Below, piece after piece: positions 54,712-63,518 of a DNA stretch of 64,000 nucleotides. The stretch comes from Asaia bogorensis NBRC 16594 (GTDB lineage: Bacteria; Pseudomonadota; Alphaproteobacteria; Acetobacterales; Acetobacteraceae). Each line of letters begins with the position of its first letter. Position 1 is the first letter of the stretch. Below the pieces are notes generated by a model, which was not told where the DNA came from, ran no database searches, and worked only from the letters and a program-made list of their open reading frames with translations. The stretch covers positions 372,001 through 436,000 of the forward strand of contig NZ_AP014690.1 in NCBI RefSeq assembly GCF_001547995.1. Reading direction: 5' to 3'. A program made the position numbers and the translations under genes.

Positions 54712-54725
54712 TGCATAGCTATGCA
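54712..54725. promoter_or_regulatory. Perfect 14-bp palindrome, candidate LacI operator
   Basis: TGCATAGCTATGCA lies 59 bp before the AroE-like start codon, between it and the end of the LacI gene. It is self-complementary and of the right size for the adjacent LacI protein. Confidence 0.6.
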
Positions 54726-54777
54726 AACTAACGCCAGAAGGAAAGATGGTTGCAGGATTCAAGTGTTACAGGATGAA

Positions 54778-55782
54778 TTACACCCGCCCGGTGCTGCGCC
54801 TGAGCACGAGTTCCGCTTCGATCTTGTGACGTTCGGACAGACGCTCATCCGGGGTGGAGAAGGACCGGGCAAGAATGTCCAGAGCCGCGGTAACGAGCGC
54901 ATCGGGGCGCTGGTCGAAGCTGCTGAGCTGATAGGCCTGCCATGCGGCCTGTGGGATATTGTCGTAGCCAATCACCACGACATCCTCCGGGCAACGCAGA
55001 TCGGTGTGTTGCCTTATCGCATCCAGTGCGCCGCACCCCATGAGGTCATTACTGGCAAACAGCCCATCAGGGTGATGGCCCTGTGCGAGGGCGGCTGACA
55101 TGGCGTCAAACCCCGATTGATAGTCATCGGCACCCTGAATCCGGGTGACCTCAAGCGCGTGTTCAGCGCAGCCCTGCATGAACCCGGCTTCGCGCGCGCG
55201 GGATGCGGCATTCTGGAGGGGGCCTGCCAGCCAGACGGGATGTCTCACCTTGAGACTATGCATAAGCGTGGCCGCGTGATGGCCGGATTTCGTGTTGCTG
55301 GATTGCACCGACGAGATTCCGGGCCCCGTCAGCGCCGAGTTGAAGCAGATGACCGGAATATTCAGGGCCGAGATGGCCTGAACCGTCTCTTCAGTGCCGA
55401 TTGCCAGCGCCGTGATAAGGGCGTCCACGCGATAGCTTGCAAGCTGGTCGAGGGCAGCATCGAGCGTCACGTCGTCAATGACCTGAACCAGCAGGACCTG
55501 AAAACCAGCCTCCCTGATGCCTGCGGAGAGCTTTTCGAGCGCATAACCGTAAAGAGGATTACCGAGCCCGCCGACGATGACGCCGATCATGCCCGAACGG
55601 CCAGTCAGCATGATGGCCGGTATGCGGTTGGGCTTGTAGTTGAGCTCTTCCGCCGCCTTGAAAACGCGTTCACGCATGGCCGGCGAGATGCTGGCCGTCG
55701 TGGAAAAGGCGCGGGAGACGGCCGATTGGGAAACCCCGGCATGACGGGCAACATCGATAGAGGTGATCACACGTCTGGTCAT
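54778..55782 (-). CDS. LacI-family transcriptional regulator
   Basis: 334 residues. The headpiece ITSIDVARHAGVSQSAVSRAF is at the extreme N terminus, followed by NYKPNRIPAIMLTGRSG and a sensor domain with GLFASNDLMGCGALDA and VVIGYDNIPQAAW. It is of the ordinary LacI/PurR class, unlike the two 'TATV' regulators at 9174 and 14167. ATG at 55782 begins the recognised headpiece. It lies upstream of, and on the same strand as, the AroE-like/sugar-porter pair; the palindrome between them is its likely operator. Confidence 0.9.
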   Translation of the reverse strand: MTRRVITSIDVARHAGVSQSAVSRAFSTTASISPAMRERVFKAAEELNYKPNRIPAIMLTGRSGMIGVIVGGLGNPLYGYALEKLSAGIREAGFQVLLVQVIDDVTLDAALDQLASYRVDALITALAIGTEETVQAISALNIPVICFNSALTGPGISSVQSSNTKSGHHAATLMHSLKVRHPVWLAGPLQNAASRAREAGFMQGCAEHALEVTRIQGADDYQSGFDAMSAALAQGHHPDGLFASNDLMGCGALDAIRQHTDLRCPEDVVVIGYDNIPQAAWQAYQLSSFDQRPDALVTAALDILARSFSTPDERLSERHKIEAELVLRRSTGRV

Positions 55783-55876
55783 GGCGCGATCATGACACAG
55801 TTCATGGCCCTTGCGCGATCCCGCCCGATCGCAGCGTGCAGGGCACAAGGCCTGACGTGACGAAAGAGCAGGGCCC

Positions 55877-56410
55877 TCAGTGGTAGCGGCAAGGCTTGTT
55901 GCGCTCGGGTGGGTTGGCGGACTGAATGACAAGAAGTGTTACTTCATCATCACCCACATTGCCGGCGTCATGGCCTTTCTTGCCCTTGTAGGGGCCGCTT
56001 TCCATGGGGCGCACATTCTGGTCCTCACCGAATAGAATATCGCCCGGCCCCATTTCGGCGCGCGTGCCGTCCATGGCGCGCACCCACCAGCGCCCCTTGA
56101 GCGGGATGATCCATTGCGGCTTGGGGTCGGGGTGCCATGCGCCATTCCAGTGCTGCGGCTGCACGGTCATCATCACGGTTGCCGTCTGGGGCTCCATGGG
56201 GTCCTGCCATTGAGGTCCGGCAGGCGGCGACATGCTTTTGAGAAAGAAATTCGACACCGGGCAACGGGCGATGTGGCTCACGCCGTTGTCGTCTGTCCAG
56301 AGATGCTGATAGCTGCGCAGTGGCTTGGGGGGAGCCTTGTCGGCAGCCTGCACCATCACGGCAGTAGAGAGGAAAGCCAGAAAAACGGGTACGGGCCATA
56401 AATATTTCAT
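55877..56410 (-). CDS. Secreted cupin-domain protein
   Basis: 177 residues. Signal peptide MKYLWPVPVFLAFLSTAVMV with cleavage after VQAA. The mature part has a cupin-like fold: WHPDPKPQWIIPLKGRWWVRAMDG for the first block and MGPGDILFGEDQNV for the second, with only partial metal ligands. Start at 56410 gives the signal peptide directly; a TTG six codons earlier is less likely. Function unknown; it diverges from the hydrolase gene at 56465. Confidence 0.7.
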   Translation of the reverse strand: MKYLWPVPVFLAFLSTAVMVQAADKAPPKPLRSYQHLWTDDNGVSHIARCPVSNFFLKSMSPPAGPQWQDPMEPQTATVMMTVQPQHWNGAWHPDPKPQWIIPLKGRWWVRAMDGTRAEMGPGDILFGEDQNVRPMESGPYKGKKGHDAGNVGDDEVTLLVIQSANPPERNKPCRYH

Positions 56411-56464
56411 CGATCCGGCTCTCGACAATCTGGGGATGGGCAGGTCACATTTCCCTGCTTACGC

Positions 56465-57316
56465 TTGTATCGTCGCATTGGTTCCGAGACCCTTGAATTG
56501 ATCAGATATCTCTCCCTTTTTGTCGGTCTCGTCATTCTTGCCTATCTCGTCATGGGGGCGTTTCTGTACCTGCGTCAGGACAGTCTGGTTTTTCCTGCCG
56601 ACACCACACCCCTCGCCAGCCCCGACGATCTGATTGACGGCGCGCGCCGCGTCACCCTGCACACGCAGGATGGGCTGGCGCTTTCAGCCTATTACCGGCC
56701 GCCGGTCGGGCAGGGACCGGTCATCATATATCTGCACGGCAATGCCGGGACGATTGCCAGCAGGGCGCGCCGCTTGGCCCTTATGGCGCAAGGAAACACC
56801 GGGCTTCTGGCTGTTGAGTATCGCGGTTATGGCGGTAATCCTGGCAAGCCGGGAGAAGCAGGTCTGATGATGGATGCCGCTGCCGGAATGGCGTTCCTGC
56901 GCCAGCAGGGCATCGAGCCGAGACAGATCATTCTGTATGGGGAGTCCCTGGGCACGAATGTGGCCCTGCGCACGGCCCTGGCTTTCCCGGCAGCCGGGCT
57001 GGTTCTGGATGCGCCCTATACAAGCATCGTGGATGTGGCCGCCTCACGTTATCCCTACATGCCTGTCCGGCTTCTCCTGCGCAGCCGCTTTGATACGCTT
57101 GGCCGTATTCCCGCATTGAAAATGCCGCTGCTGGTGATGCGCACATTGCAGGACCATACGGTGCCACCGGCCCAGAGCCTCGCAGTATTCGAGGCCGCCC
57201 CCGAGCCGAAACAGATCTGGACGACGCAACAGGGCAGCCATTCCACCCTGATCGAGAGCGGTGGGCTTGCCGTGTTACAGCGATTTATCGGCCGGGTCTG
57301 TCCGGCCGAGCCCTGA
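56465..57316 (+). CDS. Membrane-anchored alpha/beta hydrolase (ABHD13/BEM46-like)
   Basis: About 283 residues. One N-terminal membrane helix (LSLFVGLVILAYLVMGAFLYL) is followed by an alpha/beta hydrolase: oxyanion strand IIYLHGNAGTIASRARR, VEYRGYGGNPGKPGE, nucleophile Ser in LYGESLGTNVAL, acid in LQDHTVPP and His in QGSHSTL. This is the BEM46/YfhR group, of unclear substrate. The upstream limit of the frame is a TTG at 56465; no ATG with a good Shine-Dalgarno exists before the helix, so the start is uncertain. Confidence 0.8.
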   Translation: MYRRIGSETLELIRYLSLFVGLVILAYLVMGAFLYLRQDSLVFPADTTPLASPDDLIDGARRVTLHTQDGLALSAYYRPPVGQGPVIIYLHGNAGTIASRARRLALMAQGNTGLLAVEYRGYGGNPGKPGEAGLMMDAAAGMAFLRQQGIEPRQIILYGESLGTNVALRTALAFPAAGLVLDAPYTSIVDVAASRYPYMPVRLLLRSRFDTLGRIPALKMPLLVMRTLQDHTVPPAQSLAVFEAAPEPKQIWTTQQGSHSTLIESGGLAVLQRFIGRVCPAEP

Positions 57317-57366
57317 GGAACATATTCGAGCCGTCGCCGGCGCTTGCCCGTTCCGGCGTGGGATGA

Positions 57367-58857
57367 TCAGGGAATGGATTTGAGAGCCGGATAAAGCGCT
57401 CTGTACCGTGCGTAGGCTGCACGATAGGGGCCACTCAGCGTTTCATCCGGCGTGATGGTGGCCACGCGCTCTGGCGGCAGGCAGACACTGGCGACATCCT
57501 CGCCCGTAACGGCAATGCGGGCGAGCCGTGCTGCGCCGAATGCGCCGCCCTGCTCGCCATTGGCCAGACGATGCAGCCTGACCCCCAGAACGCTGGCGAG
57601 AATGGCGGTCCAGAGCGGGCTGCGCGACCCTCCGCCAATCACATCCGCTTCAGTGATCACGGTGCCAGACTCGGCGAGTCCCTCCAGTGCGTCGCGAAAC
57701 GAGAAGGCGACGCCTTCAAGCACGGCCTGCGTCATCTGGGCGCGTGTCGTGTCCTGCGTAAGCCCGACAAATCCGCCGCGTACCGTGCCGTCATTATGCG
57801 GCGTGCGTTCGCCCGACAGATAAGGGGCAAACAACACGGGCGAGGGGGCAAGCGGGGCTTCGGGCAATTCGGCAAGGAGGGTCTTTTCATCAAGGCCGGT
57901 GACACGCGACCACCAGGCGAGCGAGGCCGCTGCTGAGAGTGTGACACCCATCTGATGCCATTGATCGGGGACAGCATGGCAGAAGGAGTGAATGGCGTGG
58001 TTGCCGCCCGGATGGAAGCTGTCGGTTGTGACCCAGATCACCCCCGATGTGCCTAAGGAAAGAAAGGCATCACCCGTGTGAATGGCCCCAAGCCCGACAG
58101 CACCCGCAGCATTATCCCCTGCGCCACCCGCGAAGACCGGTGCCCCTTTCATGCCCCAGCGTGCGGCGAGTGACGCATCGAGCCGACCGGCAGGCGCCGT
58201 TCCCTCACAAAGCGCGGGCATGGCGGCAAGACGCAGCCCGGAGGCCTCGAGGGCTGCGTCGGACCACAGGCGCCGCCCGGTATCGAGCCAGAGAGAGCCG
58301 GAAGCATCGGACATATCGTCGATCAGCGCGCCTGTGAGACGAAACCTGAGCCACGCCTTGGGAAGGACGACATGCGTTACCTTTGCAAAGATCTCAGGTT
58401 CGTGACGGGCCACCCACATGACCTTGGGGGCGGTAAATCCCGGCATGGCGATATTGCCGGTGATCTGACGACAAAGCGGAAAGCGATGCTCGAACAACGA
58501 GCACTCCGACTCGGCCCGGGTGTCGTTCCACAGAAGGCAGGGGCGCAAGACCTCGCCCTGTGCACCCATGAGCACGGCACCATGCTGTTGCCCCGACAGG
58601 CCAATGCCACGGAGTTCGGCCAGTTCATGCGGATGGCTGGCATGAAGCGCATCAAGCGCGCGCAGGGTGGCTTCATACCAGTCCTCGGGGTCCTGCTCGC
58701 TCCAGCCCGGATGCGGCCGGCTGACATCGAGTTTCTCGGTATGGGCAGCCAGCACCTTCTGGTTCGTATCAACCAGAACAGCCTTGATTCCGGACGTGCC
58801 AAGATCAATGCCGAGATAAGTACCGGCAGTGGCGTTGGAGGGTGTGTCAGATGCCAT
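57367..58857 (-). CDS. xylB: Xylulokinase
   Basis: 496 residues, FGGY kinase. Phosphate-1 motif YLGIDLGTSGIKAVLVD, substrate motif GLSGQQHGAVLMG, WNDTRAE with catalytic-region Asp, and the phosphate-2/adenosine motifs FLSLGTSGVIW and VIGGGSRSPLW. It phosphorylates D-xylulose to xylulose 5-phosphate, feeding the pentose phosphate pathway that acetic acid bacteria use heavily after polyol oxidation. ATG at 58857 begins the conserved chain; the upstream frame is non-homologous. Monocistronic. Confidence 0.93.
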   Translation of the reverse strand: MASDTPSNATAGTYLGIDLGTSGIKAVLVDTNQKVLAAHTEKLDVSRPHPGWSEQDPEDWYEATLRALDALHASHPHELAELRGIGLSGQQHGAVLMGAQGEVLRPCLLWNDTRAESECSLFEHRFPLCRQITGNIAMPGFTAPKVMWVARHEPEIFAKVTHVVLPKAWLRFRLTGALIDDMSDASGSLWLDTGRRLWSDAALEASGLRLAAMPALCEGTAPAGRLDASLAARWGMKGAPVFAGGAGDNAAGAVGLGAIHTGDAFLSLGTSGVIWVTTDSFHPGGNHAIHSFCHAVPDQWHQMGVTLSAAASLAWWSRVTGLDEKTLLAELPEAPLAPSPVLFAPYLSGERTPHNDGTVRGGFVGLTQDTTRAQMTQAVLEGVAFSFRDALEGLAESGTVITEADVIGGGSRSPLWTAILASVLGVRLHRLANGEQGGAFGAARLARIAVTGEDVASVCLPPERVATITPDETLSGPYRAAYARYRALYPALKSIP

Positions 58858-59348
58858 GATGCAGCGAACCTCGGGTCTGGGACTTGAAAGCGTCTTGGGT
58901 TTCTGGGAGCGGGATGCTTGAAAATCAGGGGTGGCGTCGACGAAAGGCAGATGAGCGCCGCCTCTGACACGCGCCATCCTGTCGGGGCAGAAATGGAAAC
59001 GCGACAAGATGGCGTACAGGTTTCGTGGTTATTTTTTCCCGACGCACAGACTCTGACCGCAAGGGCATGCCCGTTCCGGGTTCAGGTAAAGCCCTCGGGG
59101 CAGGATGAAAGACCGCGCCTTGCAGGATTGTCGCGTCACAATCGGGTGAAATCAGGGGGCGGAATGGGCCCCCTGGGCGGTGGAACCTGACATTTCCGGC
59201 CATTCATCCCCATTTCAGCACGATGTGACAGCGGTGCCGGAGTAGGCATGGCGGTTGTTCCTGTTTATGGTCGCCAGTCTCAGGCCGTCATGGCATGGCG
59301 GGTCGAACAGACGCACGACAGAAGTCCGAGCGGGCTAAGGGAGAGATG
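58858..59348. other. Gene-free interval between xylB and odhB
   Basis: 491 bp of divergent intergenic DNA. No credible small gene; GC-rich patches with short inverted repeats around 59154-59175 (GGGGGC...GCCCCC). Both promoters should lie here but no consensus stands out. Confidence 0.45.
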
Positions 59349-60701
59349 ATGTCGGTCGAGATAAGGGTGCCGGTTCTGGGTGAGAGTGTCACATCAGCGA
59401 CGATAACCCGCTGGCTGAAACAACCCGGCCAGGCCGTGGCCGCCGATGAGCCTGTTGTCGAGCTCGAAACCGACAAGATCAGTGTCGAGGTTCCCGCGCC
59501 GCAGGCCGGGGTGCTCGGCCATGACCTTATGGCCTCGGGGGCCGAAGTGGCTGTTGGCAGCGTGCTTGGTACGCTGGACCCCAATGGCAAGGCCGATGCC
59601 AAACCCGCCGACAAGCCGGCTTCGTCGTCCGCCTCGGCTTCAGGTCAGTCGTCGCCGGTGCAGTCTGCCCCGGTACAGTCTGCTCCGGCCCAGCCCGTGC
59701 AGGCCCAGCCTGCTGCGGCGGCGCAAGGCGCGGCAGGTACCGCCCGGCGTGACCCCATGCCCGCAGCCTCCCGCCTGATGGCGGAGGAACATATCGACCC
59801 GTCATCCGTGACGCATGGCACCGGGCTGGATGGTCGTGTGACCAAGGGTGACGTGCTGACGCACATGGAGCAGAAGCCCGCGACTGCACCCGGTGCAGTC
59901 CCCGCACAGACGGCTACGCCCGAACCGGCCTATAACCCGGCTGCCCCTTCACCGGCGGTGGCCAGCGCCCTTGCGACCCTGCTGGGCAAGACCGAGCAGG
60001 ACAGCCGTGAGCAGCGCGTCCCCATGACGCGCCTGCGTCAGACCATTGCCCGCCGCCTCAAGGATGCGCAGAACACGGCAGCCATTCTCACCACCTTCAA
60101 CGAGGTGGATATGAGCGCGGCCAAGGCCCTGCGCGCCGAATATCGCGAGATTTTCGAGAAGAAGCACGGCGTGAAGCTGGGCTTCATGTCGATCTTTGCG
60201 CGCGCCTGTATCCGTGCGCTTCAGGAATTCCCGGCAATCAACGCCACGATTGAGGGTGACGAAATCATCTATCGTCGCTTCGTCAATCTGGGCATCGCTG
60301 TGGGTAGCGAGCGCGGGCTGGTTGTGCCGGTGCTTCATGATGCCGATCAGATGAGCTTTGCTGAGCTGGAGCGTCATATCAACGATTATGGTGCGCGCGC
60401 ACGCGCTGGCACGCTCAAGCTCGACGAGCTGTCACGCGGCACATTCTCCATCACCAATGGCGGCGTGTTCGGCTCGTTGCTCTCCACCCCGATCCTCAAT
60501 CCGCCGCAATCGGGTATTCTGGGGATGCATGCCATCCAGGACCGCCCGGTTGCCGTGGATGGTCAGGTGGTCATCCGTCCGATGATGTATGTGGCCCTGT
60601 CCTATGATCATCGCATGGTCGATGGGCGTGAGGCGGTCAGCTTCCTTGTGCGCGTCAAGCAATATGTCGAGGACCCCCGTCGCCTGCTGCTTGATGTCTG
60701 A
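59349..60701 (+). CDS. odhB: Dihydrolipoyllysine succinyltransferase, E2 of 2-oxoglutarate dehydrogenase
   Basis: 450 residues. Lipoyl domain with [14 protein letters not shown] (lipoyl-Lys in DKIS), a Gln/Pro/Ala/Ser linker, the E3-binding domain ([28 protein letters not shown]) and the catalytic domain ending with [16 protein letters not shown]. Transfers succinyl groups to CoA in the TCA cycle. AGGGAG at 59338-59343 favours the second of two adjacent ATGs. Lpd follows 40 bp downstream; the E1 gene (sucA) is not upstream but on the opposite strand near the right edge. Confidence 0.93.
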   Translation: MSVEIRVPVLGESVTSATITRWLKQPGQAVAADEPVVELETDKISVEVPAPQAGVLGHDLMASGAEVAVGSVLGTLDPNGKADAKPADKPASSSASASGQSSPVQSAPVQSAPAQPVQAQPAAAAQGAAGTARRDPMPAASRLMAEEHIDPSSVTHGTGLDGRVTKGDVLTHMEQKPATAPGAVPAQTATPEPAYNPAAPSPAVASALATLLGKTEQDSREQRVPMTRLRQTIARRLKDAQNTAAILTTFNEVDMSAAKALRAEYREIFEKKHGVKLGFMSIFARACIRALQEFPAINATIEGDEIIYRRFVNLGIAVGSERGLVVPVLHDADQMSFAELERHINDYGARARAGTLKLDELSRGTFSITNGGVFGSLLSTPILNPPQSGILGMHAIQDRPVAVDGQVVIRPMMYVALSYDHRMVDGREAVSFLVRVKQYVEDPRRLLLDV

Positions 60702-60741
60702 AGCCTGTCACGTCTGAAAAGCCCGAGCCCTGAAAATCCCG

Positions 60742-62163
60742 ATGTCCGAAGAGAAAGCAGCTGCCATGTCCGAAACCCGTGATTTCGATTTGGCCGTTAT
60801 CGGCGCAGGCCCTGGCGGTTACGTTTGTACGCTCAAGGCCGCGCAGCGTGGTCTGAAGGTGCTGTGCGTCGATCGTCGCGAGACGCCGGGCGGCACATGC
60901 CTCAATGTCGGGTGTATTCCCTCCAAGGCACTGCTGCACAGCTCGGAACGCCTGCACGAGGCCGAGACCGAATTTGCGTCGCTCGGCATCGATAACGTCA
61001 AGCCAACGCTCAATCTTGGCCAGATGATGGCCCGCAAGGAGCGCGTGGTGGGCGATACGGTTAAAGGCATCGGTTATCTCTTTCGCAAGAACAACGTGAC
61101 CTTTCGTGTGGGCGAGGCTGTTCTGACGGGGCCGCACAGCCTCACAATCAACGGCGAGACAGTGACGGCGCAATCCATCGTAATTGCGACAGGGAGCGCC
61201 CCCGCAGCCCTGCCCGGTGTGAGTTTTGACGAGAAGCGCGTTGTTTCCTCGACCGGCGCACTCAGCCTGGACAATGTGCCGAAGCGTCTGGCCGTCATCG
61301 GTGCGGGTGTGATCGGGCTGGAGCTGGGGAGCGTCTGGAAGCGCCTCGGCAGTGAAGTGACGGTCATCGAATATGGCGACCATATCGCGCCGGGTTTCGA
61401 CCGTGGTCTGGGGCGTCAGTTCCAGCGTTCGCTCGAAAAGCTGGGCCTGAAATTCCGCCTTTCCACCCGCGTGACCAAGGTGGCGACAGAGGGTGAAAGC
61501 CTCGCCCTGACGCTGCAAAAGGTTGGGAAGGAAGAAACCGAGACGCTGGAGGCCGAGGTGGTTCTGGTGGCGATCGGTCGCAAACCCTACACGCAGGGTC
61601 TCGATCTGGGCGCTGTCGGGATCGATCCTGACGAGGCCGGTCGTATTCCTGTTGACGGGCATTTCCGCACGTCCTGCCCCAGCATCTATGCCATTGGTGA
61701 TGTCATCGCCGGGCCGATGCTGGCGCACAAGGCCGAGGAAGAAGGTCTGGCGCTTGCCGAGCAACTGGCAGGGCGCGTCGGGCATGTTCCCTATGATGCA
61801 ATCCCTTCGGTTATCTATACCCAGCCGGAATTTGCGATGGTGGGCAAGACCGAGGAACAGCTCAAGCAGGAGGGCATTGCCTACAAGACGGGCAGCTTCC
61901 CCTTCATGGCGAGTGCCCGTGCCCGTGCCATTGCGGCGACAGATGGCGGCGTAAAGGTTCTGACAGACGCCAAGACAGACCGTATTCTCGGTGTGCATAT
62001 TCTGGGGGCCTGTGCGGGCGAGCTGATTGCCGAGGCCACGTTGGCTATGACCTTCAAGGCCAGTGCCGAGGACGTTGCTCTGGCCTGCCACGCTCACCCC
62101 ACCCTGTCCGAAGCCTTCAAGGAAGCGTCTATGGGGGCTTTCGACCGGGCCCTGCATCTCTGA
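60742..62163 (+). CDS. lpd: Dihydrolipoamide dehydrogenase (E3)
   Basis: 473 residues. FAD motif LAVIGAGPGGYVCTLKA, redox-active disulfide GGTCLNVGCIPSKALL, NAD motif LAVIGAGVIGLELGSVW, and the C-terminal His-Glu pair in CHAHPTLSEAFKEA. Reoxidises lipoamide of the 2-oxo-acid dehydrogenases with NAD. Directly after odhB, so mainly serving 2-oxoglutarate dehydrogenase. An ATG at 60766 is an alternative start. A strong hairpin follows the stop. Confidence 0.95.
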   Translation: MSEEKAAAMSETRDFDLAVIGAGPGGYVCTLKAAQRGLKVLCVDRRETPGGTCLNVGCIPSKALLHSSERLHEAETEFASLGIDNVKPTLNLGQMMARKERVVGDTVKGIGYLFRKNNVTFRVGEAVLTGPHSLTINGETVTAQSIVIATGSAPAALPGVSFDEKRVVSSTGALSLDNVPKRLAVIGAGVIGLELGSVWKRLGSEVTVIEYGDHIAPGFDRGLGRQFQRSLEKLGLKFRLSTRVTKVATEGESLALTLQKVGKEETETLEAEVVLVAIGRKPYTQGLDLGAVGIDPDEAGRIPVDGHFRTSCPSIYAIGDVIAGPMLAHKAEEEGLALAEQLAGRVGHVPYDAIPSVIYTQPEFAMVGKTEEQLKQEGIAYKTGSFPFMASARARAIAATDGGVKVLTDAKTDRILGVHILGACAGELIAEATLAMTFKASAEDVALACHAHPTLSEAFKEASMGAFDRALHL

Positions 62164-62174
62164 GAGCGGCAAGG

Positions 62175-62199
62175 CATGCCCCGTTTGTCACGGGGCATG
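62175..62199. terminator. Hairpin downstream of lpd
   Basis: CATGCCCCGT - TTGTC - ACGGGGCATG is a perfect 10-bp stem 11 bp after the lpd stop, followed later by a T5 run (62211-62215). Likely terminator between convergent lpd and the beta-lactamase-like gene. Confidence 0.75.
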
Positions 62200-62246
62200 A
62201 TAAGGGCGATTTTTCGTCGATGTCTGATGTCGCGGCCGACCGGGTT

Positions 62247-63410
62247 TCATTCTGTCTTCGTCGGGGCCATCAGGGAGTTCAGAAGCTTATAGGTCGCTTC
62301 GACGCGGGCTTCATTCGGTGTATTTCTGTTGGCCAGCATGACAACACCAATTCTTTGACTCGGGATCATTGCGACATAGCCGCCAAAACCGTCGGTTGAG
62401 CCAGTCTTGTTGAAAATGACATTCTGATCGTCAGCCTGATGCGGTTCGATGGCCGTAACCGGATGCGGTTTCATGATGAAATCATAGCCATTGCCGAGCA
62501 GCATCGGCTGTAGAGGCGTCGGCCAGGGATAATGCTCCCAGATCATGTCCTGGGTGAAGAATTCTGTCTTGTAGCGCCCTTGCTGCGTCATCTTTACAGC
62601 GCGCCGCAAGTCATCCGGGGGATGGCCAAGACCGAGTTCGATATCCAGCATTTCCAGCATGTCGCTGGGTGTCGATTTGACGCCATAAGCCTCAGTTGCC
62701 AACACACCGGGGTGCACCCGTTCGGGGGCATCGGTCTTTTTGTCATAGCCGTAGGCGTAGTTTTTCATCTCACTGGCCGGTACCTCGATCCAGCTGTGTC
62801 TCAGTCCAAACGCGGGGAAGAGGACTGTCTGAACGGCTCTGGTGTAGGTCATGCTTAGTGACTGGGCTGAGATGTAGCCCAGCAGGCCGATGCTGATATT
62901 GGAATAACTCCGCGCGCCGGGTTGCGGCGGATGCCAGGCTTCGAGCCATCGGGTCAGGCCCTTGATACCAGTGACCGTCTCTGGCACCTGCAGGGGAAGG
63001 CCCCCGGAATGGTGGGTCGCCAGATCAAGAAGCGTGAGATCATGACCGATACGGCATTGATCGTTGCACAGATGATGGGCGACCGTATCACTCAGGCGCA
63101 TCTTGCCGTGGTCAACAGCAAGAGCGGCGAGGGTAACGTTGAAAATCTTGCTCATCGAGCCCAGCTCGAACAGCGTATCAGGCGTGACCGGTCGATGATC
63201 TGCCCGCGAGGCGAGCCCCACCGCGTAAAAATGATGAACCCCATTTTGAGTCACGCCAACCACAAGACCCGGCACGTTATAGCGGCTGGCCAGTGGCGCA
63301 AAGGCAGCCTTGATCTTGTTATCAACATCATCAGCCCATGCAGGCGCCGTAAGCGCCAAACCACAAGCGACCGACAGCAACCTCAAGAAAGAGTGCCTGC
63401 GCTGAACCAT
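62247..63410 (-). CDS. Class C beta-lactamase / serine hydrolase (AmpC-like)
   Basis: 387 residues with a signal peptide (MVQRRHSFLRLLSVACGLAL, cleaved after APAWA). The class C triad is intact: Ser-x-x-Lys in LGSMSKIFNVTL, Tyr-Ser-Asn in ARSYSNISIGLL and Lys-Thr-Gly in IFNKTGSTDGFGGY, in a chain with close overall similarity to AmpC. A periplasmic cephalosporinase is therefore likely. GGGAG seven bases before the ATG at 63410 fixes the start. No AmpR-type regulator is adjacent. It lies between lpd and sucA. Confidence 0.88.
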   Translation of the reverse strand: MVQRRHSFLRLLSVACGLALTAPAWADDVDNKIKAAFAPLASRYNVPGLVVGVTQNGVHHFYAVGLASRADHRPVTPDTLFELGSMSKIFNVTLAALAVDHGKMRLSDTVAHHLCNDQCRIGHDLTLLDLATHHSGGLPLQVPETVTGIKGLTRWLEAWHPPQPGARSYSNISIGLLGYISAQSLSMTYTRAVQTVLFPAFGLRHSWIEVPASEMKNYAYGYDKKTDAPERVHPGVLATEAYGVKSTPSDMLEMLDIELGLGHPPDDLRRAVKMTQQGRYKTEFFTQDMIWEHYPWPTPLQPMLLGNGYDFIMKPHPVTAIEPHQADDQNVIFNKTGSTDGFGGYVAMIPSQRIGVVMLANRNTPNEARVEATYKLLNSLMAPTKTE

Positions 63411-63486
63411 GAGTATCTCCCGTTTTCGGATAGTCTCATGGTGCAAGCTTATGATGGCGGAAAAACGCCTGGTTTGAAGGCGTCGG

Positions 63487-63509
63487 GGCGGGGCTCATGA
63501 TGCCCCGCC
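63487..63509 (-). terminator. Hairpin downstream of sucA
   Basis: GGCGGGGC - TCATGAT - GCCCCGCC is a perfect 8-bp stem nine bases past the sucA stop on the minus strand, with no T run. Confidence 0.55.
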
Positions 63510-63518
63510 GGAGTAATA

